Assembly: GCF_013283875.1 (NCBI RefSeq)
Contig: NZ_CP054139.1
Location: 2,790,001-2,854,000, forward strand
Length of the DNA stretch: 64,000 nt
Source of the DNA: Mucilaginibacter mali
GTDB taxonomy: Bacteria > Bacteroidota > Bacteroidia > Sphingobacteriales > Sphingobacteriaceae
Direction of reading: 5' to 3'
This document shows positions 63,079 through 64,000 of this stretch, piece after piece (position 1 is the stretch's first letter; every line of letters starts with the position of its first letter). The notes beneath the pieces were generated by a model. That model saw nothing but the letters and a program-made list of their open reading frames with translations. It did not search any database and was not told the origin of the DNA. The translations under genes and the position numbers were made by a program.

Positions 63079-63691
63079 TTACCACGAATACGGCTATACC
63101 GACCAGGGCGCCACACACGTGTTTAGCTACATACAGGCGCCGTTATTAACTATGCTCGATAAAGGGGTTAATACTTGCATACTTGATTTGGGTTGTGGTA
63201 ACGGTTATTTGGCTAATTATTTGTTAACGCAGGGATTTAATGTATATGGCACCGATGCATCGGCACAGGGTATTGCCATTGCGGCCAAAACCAACCCCGA
63301 CAGGTTTTTTTTACAGGATCTTTCAACCGGAGAATTACCCGCTGCATTACAATCATTAAAATTTGATACCATTATATCAACCGAAGTAATTGAACATTTG
63401 TACGATCCGGAAGCTTTTATCAACTTTTGTAAAAGTTGCTTAAAGGCAAACGGGCAAATCATTATCTCTACCCCGTATCATGGCTATTTAAAGAACCTGG
63501 TACTGGCGCTTTTTAACAAATGGGATACGCATGCTAACCCGCTGTGGCTGGGTGGCCATATTAAACTTTGGTCGGCAAGTACGCTTAGTAAATTGTTAAC
63601 TAATGCCGGATTTGAAGTAATTACCTTTAAAGGTTGCGGCAGGATACCTTATCTGTGGAAATCGATGATAATTAAGGCACGTTTAAAGTGA
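63071..63691 (+). CDS. Class I SAM-dependent methyltransferase
   Basis: The 206-residue protein has a canonical motif I ILDLGCGNGYLANYL (about 37-51) and the post-I acid in VYGTDAS. STEVIEHLYDPEAF (about 101-114) and LKANGQIIISTPYHGY complete the Methyltransf_11/UbiE-like pattern. It likely methylates a sugar or lipid-linked intermediate. It overlaps the upstream gene by eight bases, and the next gene starts inside its stop (GTGA). Confidence 0.87.
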   Translation: MADYHEYGYTDQGATHVFSYIQAPLLTMLDKGVNTCILDLGCGNGYLANYLLTQGFNVYGTDASAQGIAIAAKTNPDRFFLQDLSTGELPAALQSLKFDTIISTEVIEHLYDPEAFINFCKSCLKANGQIIISTPYHGYLKNLVLALFNKWDTHANPLWLGGHIKLWSASTLSKLLTNAGFEVITFKGCGRIPYLWKSMIIKARLK

Positions 63692-64000
63692 ATAAGGCAT
63701 TTTCATTTATCATATTAACCTATAACGAGGATGTGCATCTGCCCCGCCTTTTGGCATCGGTTGCTGATTTGAATGCGCCAATATTTGTATTAGATAGCGG
63801 CAGTACCGATAGAACAGTTGAAATAGCCCAAAGCTATGGTGCCGAAGTTGTACAACATCCGTTTGAAAATCATCCCAAACAGTGGCACTATGCGTTAACA
63901 AACTTTAGTATAAATACCCCATGGATTATTTGCCTGGATGCCGACCAAATAGTTAGCCCGGAGTTAAAAGACCTGCTCATCGATTTCGATCCCGAAAAAT
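63688..64000 (+). CDS. Glycosyltransferase family 2, WaaE/KdtX-like (cut by the right edge)
   Basis: About 104 residues are visible from a GTG at 63688, which overlaps the methyltransferase stop. The protein starts FSFIILTYNEDVHLPRLL, has IFVLDSGSTDRTVEIA and AEVVQHPFENHPKQW, and ends at the DxD ICLDADQIVSPELKDL. This is the pattern of the lipopolysaccharide core beta-1,4-glucosyltransferase group (WaaE/KdtX). The C-terminus lies beyond the window. Confidence 0.82.
   Translation, partial: MNKAFSFIILTYNEDVHLPRLLASVADLNAPIFVLDSGSTDRTVEIAQSYGAEVVQHPFENHPKQWHYALTNFSINTPWIICLDADQIVSPELKDLLIDFDPEK

Noticed and set aside
31409..64000. Search for transposase, integrase or att-like repeats bounding the glycan locus
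   Set aside because: None were seen; the left edge is an ordinary divergent promoter and the right edge is outside the window.

Overview
The window looks like a chromosomal segment of a Bacteroidota bacterium, most likely Sphingobacteriaceae (Mucilaginibacter/Pedobacter type). The evidence is: promoters of the TTG-N19-TAnnTTTG form; TonB-dependent receptors with carboxypeptidase-like N-terminal extensions; a type IX secretion (type B) C-terminal sorting domain; a UpxY-type antiterminator; a tRNA gene without encoded CCA; and a lyase resembling Pedobacter chondroitinase AC. The genus is an inference from protein style, not from a marker gene. I see no insertion sequence, phage, integrase or CRISPR array.

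Left part (1-30.5 kb), mixed housekeeping and surface functions. In order: the N-terminus of a TonB receptor; a small zinc-ribbon membrane protein; a DUF488 protein convergent with a SMUG2-like uracil-DNA glycosylase; a siderophore-type TonB receptor whose promoter lies between two 7-1-7 inverted repeats; tRNA-Gln(CUG); a zinc dehydrogenase/aldo-keto reductase pair of fucose-pathway type; a 2,029-residue secreted protein made of four NHL-propeller modules; YjbQ; a lipoprotein; an arginine deiminase; a small Lys-rich secreted protein; a PEP-mutase/isocitrate-lyase family enzyme; a PL8 polysaccharide lyase; an MG2/plug outer-membrane protein; and a secreted thioredoxin. On the minus strand follow a CocE/X-Pro peptidase translationally coupled to a VapBC-type toxin-antitoxin pair, pgk, a GNAT acetyltransferase overlapping gap, a WecA-like initiating sugar-phosphate transferase and a GT2.

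Right part (31.4-64 kb, continuing past the edge), one very large co-directional exopolysaccharide locus. It opens with Wza-like export protein, Wzc-like tyrosine kinase and UpxY antiterminator. Then come an asparagine-synthase/GT4 fusion, a Wzm/Wzt ABC exporter, and a methyltransferase that overlaps wzt. About twenty further glycosyltransferases follow, with an acyltransferase, an FkbM methyltransferase, a Wzy-like polymerase and a second methyltransferase. Most junctions overlap or nearly touch, and many genes start with TTG or GTG, which suggests one translationally coupled transcription unit.

The most striking content is the trio GT6 (ABO-transferase family, bacterial NAN variant), GT11 (alpha-1,2-fucosyltransferase) and GT10 (alpha-1,3/4-fucosyltransferase) inside this single locus, next to a GT31-like protein. 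Together they could build a histo-blood-group/Lewis-like fucosylated glycan on the cell surface of what looks like an environmental bacterium. The GDP-fucose pathway and a Wzx flippase are not in the window.
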